From Gnetum montanum (taxonomy: Eukaryota > Streptophyta > Gnetopsida > Gnetales > Gnetaceae), in the NCBI GenBank assembly GCA_015680685.1, contig MNCI01002813.1, forward strand, positions 713,688 to 777,687: 64,000 nt of DNA. The letters are read 5' to 3'. Under the pieces are notes generated by a model. The model worked only from the letters and a program-made list of their open reading frames with translations. It was not told where the DNA came from and did not search any database. A program made the position numbers and the translations under genes. Every line of letters starts with the position of its first letter. Position 1 is the first letter of the stretch. Of this stretch, positions 60,111-64,000 are shown in pieces.

Positions 60111-62985
60111 TGGTGTGCTAACCAAAATCATTAGCATGAGGCTAAAAGGGAAAAAATGCCAAAATATTGACAAAGAAACATAGCCAACCCTGCCTTCGTG
60201 TGAGGGCAAGCTAGAAAAAGAGAACAAAGGTAGAGTGCCTTGGATGGTCTACACACAAATCAACCAAGAACTTCCCTAAGTGTAAGCTATAGCTTGCATT
60301 GGGCTTATCGTAACTAGTGATGTACAAAAAGTAAACAAAGCGTAAAACTTCATCGGTGTATAAAAAAGCATAAAATAAATCAAAACAAAGAAAATAATAT
60401 AATGGAAGGAAATAATGAACTGTATTGCATTGCTTAATAAGGATGTGCACTAGTCAAAGCGTAGTTGCATGTGTGGATGGCAAGTCGAGCGCTAAGCCTC
60501 GGGGTGATGTGTTAACAAGTGCTTGGATGTTAGGAGTCACATGTGCCCAAGCATCCAAATTTGCTAGTCGGTGTTTTCAAAGCCATCAACTTTTAAAATT
60601 TCCAACCCCATTTATGTGAATGGACAGGGTATTTATAAGGTTTGGTTAGGCTCAAGTGTGGAATTCATGGATGAGATAAACAGTTGAGAGATGAGAGGGA
60701 AATGGATCGTGTGATAGGTTTTTGATAGATAGCTATGTGTGAATTGGATGTGCGTAGGCAAGCTATGTTCTTGACTAGATGCACTATATCCTACAATGTG
60801 TATTGGCTTACACAAGCTAGCTTACACCCATACAAGTAGACACAATTTGGATCATAAGAGCTTGACAACCTCAAAAATGGTTAAAATTTACAATATAATG
60901 ATAGTGTACAACAAGAGAAATTGACCCCAGTTTTCTTGGAACTTCTCGATCCATGGATTAACTGCTACAGGATGCCGATGTGAGTGGTTTTGTGCTTGTT
61001 TGAGGCATTTATATTTCAAAAATTCTTCCAGCATAACTTTATTTTATTTTGGCGTGTCCTCAGCGTGTGTTTAGCATGTTTTTGACTAGGTGTGATCAGT
61101 ACTCATGCTGGACTCATGCTACCAATGTGAGCTGAACATGATCTCAACATGACCTCAACATGAGTGAGATGAAAATGATGTCTTTCACACCAATTTTTGA
61201 TCTTTCAAACTTGTTCTTTAAGTGCAACAATTTCCTGACTATGGTTGACCCTAAGAGTGAACTACATGTTGAAAATTGAGCTTGGGTGTACCTCGATTTG
61301 AGCCACTTTTGGTAGCTCACGCTGGGCTCACGCTGCTAGCATGAGCTGAGCATGACCCCAGCATGACTTGAGCATGAGTAACAAAATATTTGTGATTTTG
61401 GACCTAACATCTAGAATTCTAGAGGCTGGGACTTGAATTAATCATCAATGAACCCTAAGGATGACTTGAACCTTTAAAGTCAAATCATTTTGACTCAATT
61501 TTAAGGCTCTTGGAGTTTGTTCAGGTTGGGCATGATTAGTACTCACACTGGACTCATGTTGCTAGCATGAGATGAACAGGACCTGAGCGTGACCTTAGTG
61601 TGACTAAGAAAGTTTGTGCAATCTGGCCCAAAATCTGAACTCTCGAATGCTAGAACTTAAATTGGACAACAATGGCCCTACGAAGATGACTTACACCTCT
61701 AGTTTGGACCATCTTTCACTTGACCTTAAAGTTGTTGGAGTTGCTCACGCTGAGGGCAAGCCCGACTTGACAAGCCCAACATGAGTTTTGTGCCCTAGTC
61801 AAATGTTTTCCTCCCAAAAACTTAAAAGGGCTCTGAGTTGTTCTAGTTTCATAGTGTTAGGACAAAATTAGTGGTGTTTCATTGGCCCCTCTTTGTTGAC
61901 ATCTGGAGGAATCCACCTGAGAGGCATCGACAAAGATGTACAAAACACCATAAACAACCAAGTACCAAGCATTTTCTGTTGGCCCTTGGTTAGATGTCAT
62001 GGCACCATGTTCAAAAGTACATGGGATTGGGGAAATGTAGTTCAAAATGCAAGGGGATTGGTTGTAATTGGGGGGAATTAGGAGTTGATCAAGGGTAATA
62101 ATTGCTATTGGAATTGTGGGTGATGAATGCTCTCATGTGAACAAGCCATATTTTTAGTCCTTTTCAATAGCCAGTGTTTAGCAAACTCAAAACCAAGACA
62201 TAGGAGGTGCATTCTTTGGAGAAACAGGACTCTTGTAGAGTGTTTATGGGAGCCCATTATAAACTTCCAAAGCCATGCAATGATGTGCAACATGATCATT
62301 TGAGAAATGAGTGTAACTATTTTTCCAAGACAATTGCCTTATTGCCTGGGGCTTGTATAAGAAAAGCCAATGGTCTTTAGTCCATGATGTCAACGGGGTA
62401 ATGAAGACCTTTTCCATGCATTTTTCTCTTTAACCATTTTTTTATTCAAGGATCTTGCTTTCAGTGTTGTACTCGTGCTTGTGTGCTTACATTTGTATCA
62501 TGTACCATGTACTATGTTTTACGTTGCAACTTCTTAGAGAATCACAATGTGCAACAGTGTATCAAGAGCTTTGGGATGAGTAGAATGTATCAAGGGGGTG
62601 AAATTGAAAGGGATAAGGGGAACATGATGGGGAATAGGGAATGTATCAAGAGTTACGAATGTACTTATAAATGGATTTGATTAACCCAGTCATGTGCGTC
62701 AAGAAGAATGTGATACCTTGTCATCATGATGAAGTGCATCTATGCATGAATGCCTTAGGCATGTCATCTTACAAACAAAACTCCAAGAAGAAAAGAAAAA
62801 CACAAATTATTTGGTTAACTAAGCACTTTAAACTTGAATAAAACCAAGGAGATGGAGCCATCGTGTGTAATTTCAAAGTAGATAGAATCATGAATAGCAT
62901 CAACTTCATTAGGGTCCATGAGACAAATTATGCAGCAAGTCTTTGTGGAGCACATATAGCTAATTGTAGCAACATATCTTTTCAA
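60111..62985 (-). mobile_element. Probable 3' LTR and 3' non-coding region of a second Tat element
   Basis: Lies between the Athila integrase break and the minisatellite/pol of a minus-strand Tat element, so it should contain that element's 3' LTR and untranslated region. A candidate LTR start is TGTGCTAACC near 60,117. Repeated, partly palindromic wording of the type GCTCACGCTGGGCTCACGCT / GCATGAGCTGAGCATGACC occurs at about 61,090-61,170, 61,310-61,380 and 61,520-61,600. Exact LTR ends cannot be fixed because the partner LTR is outside the window. Open frames here (60,211-60,815, 61,857-62,299, 62,483-62,680) have no recognisable domain. Confidence 0.45.
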
Positions 62986-62989
62986 GTAT

Positions 62990-63345
62990 TACCTAGTCAT
63001 CAATGATGTCACTATTTTATAGTCTTAGTGGACCGTTATAGGTTAGTTTCATGTCATAACCCTTTGGACAATGCTAGTTTAGCATCATACCGAACAATGT
63101 AATGCTAGTTTATAGTTGTAGCGAACTGTGAAGAAGCAAATTAGCTTATAGTCTTAGTGGACTTTGCATGCTAGTTTTACATCATGGCGGATAAATGTGT
63201 TAGTTTAGTATCATACCAGATGGAGCTCTATGATGTTATTTTATTTTCATGATGCCAAGACACTCTATGGTGCCAATTTCAAGTCATAGCCCTACGACCA
63301 CTCTATGGTATCAGTTTTAGGTCATAATTCCAAGACCGTTACATA
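62990..63345. repeat. 35-36-bp minisatellite, reverse copy
   Basis: About nine units such as GCTAGTTTTACATCATGGCG plus spacer. The reverse complement (CGCCATGATGTAAAACTAGC) matches units of the array at 22,245-22,640 (TGCCATGATGAGAAACTAGC). In both elements the array lies directly after the pol stop codon. Confidence 0.8.
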
Positions 63346-63356
63346 CCTCAAATTCA

Positions 63357-64000
63357 TTAGACATAGTGCCATTTTAGGTATAGGTTATCTTTGGGATTTG
63401 TGAAATCGTTCCCATCCGTGTCAGCAAGTTTGAATGCTTCATTATTGTACACCTTGGTGACTAAGTAAGGCCCTTCCCAGTTAGCTGAGAATTTATCTCG
63501 GTGTTCATGGATGACCTTAAGGACTATGTCTTCTTATTTAATTAGGCACTTATGTAGATTGTGTTGGTGTCATCGTCGTTGTTGTTTCTGGTACCACTCG
63601 ATCTGATCAAGCATTCACACATGTTCCTATTCCATCGATTCATTGTCAGCAATGCACAATTCATTACTTTGGCTTTCATCGAGGAGACCTAAGAGAGCTA
63701 TCCACAACAAGGGAACTTGTAACTCTAAAGGTAAAACAACTTCATATCTATATATAAGAATATATGGAGTTTTACCTATAGATGTTCAATGTGTCATTTT
63801 GTATGCCCACAATGCATAGACTAATTGTTCATGCCATCAACTCTTGCTCTGATTTAGCATCTTTTTTAGCATCATGATGACAGTTTTGTTTGTAGCCTTC
63901 ACTTGACCATTTCTCTATGGGTAGTAAGGTGATGAGAATGCATGTTTAATACCTAGGCTTTCATAGGAGCTTTTAGTATCTGCACTACTGAACTGTGGCC
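63357..64000 (-). pseudogene. Tat integrase C-terminus of a second element, cut by the window end
   Basis: Minus-strand reading: WHEQLVYALWAYKMTH, TSIGKTPYILIYRYEVVLPL and ELQVPLLWIALLGLL (about 63,860-63,690), then HRDKFSANWEGPYLVTKVY, NEAFKLADTDGND and NPKDNLYLKWHYV with stop at 63,357-63,359. It is collinear with the plus-strand Tat integrase tail (MLWAYRTTYRTTTD, VLPLELQVPSLRM, KFSMNWKGPFLVI, AFKLSDINGNELPNPL). The rest of pol lies beyond 64,000. Frameshifts and stops are present. Confidence 0.85.

Noticed and set aside
60211-60815. Genes in the region 60.2-60.8 kb
   Set aside because: Only short frames on both strands without domains, in a region best explained as LTR or 3' non-coding DNA of a Tat element.

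Overview
The window looks like nuclear DNA of a seed plant with a large, slowly purged genome. A gymnosperm is my best guess, from three things: old and heavily mutated Ty3/gypsy elements, Arabidopsis-type (CCCTAAA) telomeric DNA lying inside a chromosome arm, and a Penelope-like element. The organism is an inference. I found no intact host gene, rRNA, tRNA or CRISPR array. Almost everything I can identify is a decayed retroelement, and most of the open frames are fragments of these elements or shadows.

Left part (about 2.2-28.8 kb). A minus-strand Athila-lineage Ty3/gypsy element is split in two: integrase, RT/RNase H and protease lie at 4.0-7.6 kb, and its gag lies at 25.2-26.2 kb. The split is caused by a plus-strand Tat-lineage element of 16.85 kb (8,373-25,225). 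The Tat element has 1.4-kb LTRs, an exact 5-bp target duplication (CTACC), gag-protease, RT, two RNase H domains and integrase. Between its protease and RT it carries a long intron-containing reading frame on the opposite strand. Two minisatellites sit in its non-coding parts. To the right come an Athila-type LTR (26,917-27,687) and a piece of Athila 3' internal DNA that stops at a telomeric array.

Centre (28.8-53.3 kb). About 12 kb of degenerate telomeric repeat, always CCCTAAA on the + strand, lies in three main blocks. Four copies of one Penelope-like retroelement (PLE) separate or border the blocks. Three of the four begin at the same sequence directly after telomeric repeats. The longest copies encode pre-RT and RT motifs (PKIHKP, GTTMG and a YIDD-box variant), and I see no GIY-YIG endonuclease. 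Position and orientation fit an end-targeted, endonuclease-deficient PLE trapped in a former telomere. The fourth copy was later hit by a 6.5-kb gag-only Athila-derived element (44,062-50,582) and by the 3' end of another Athila element (53,295).

Right part (53.3-64 kb). This is the 3' half of a minus-strand Athila element (LTR, extra downstream ORF, spacer, integrase C-terminus). It is followed by probable LTR and 3' non-coding DNA and the integrase C-terminus of a second, minus-strand Tat element that runs off the window.

The most interesting system is the telomeric array with its embedded PLE copies. Second is the extra ORF whose start context (a splice-acceptor-like sequence followed by ATGGCNCC) recurs in sense downstream of Athila pol and in antisense inside the Tat element. 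All element and domain calls are from motif reading by eye. Boundaries given to the base are those fixed by LTR ends or target duplications; the others are approximate.
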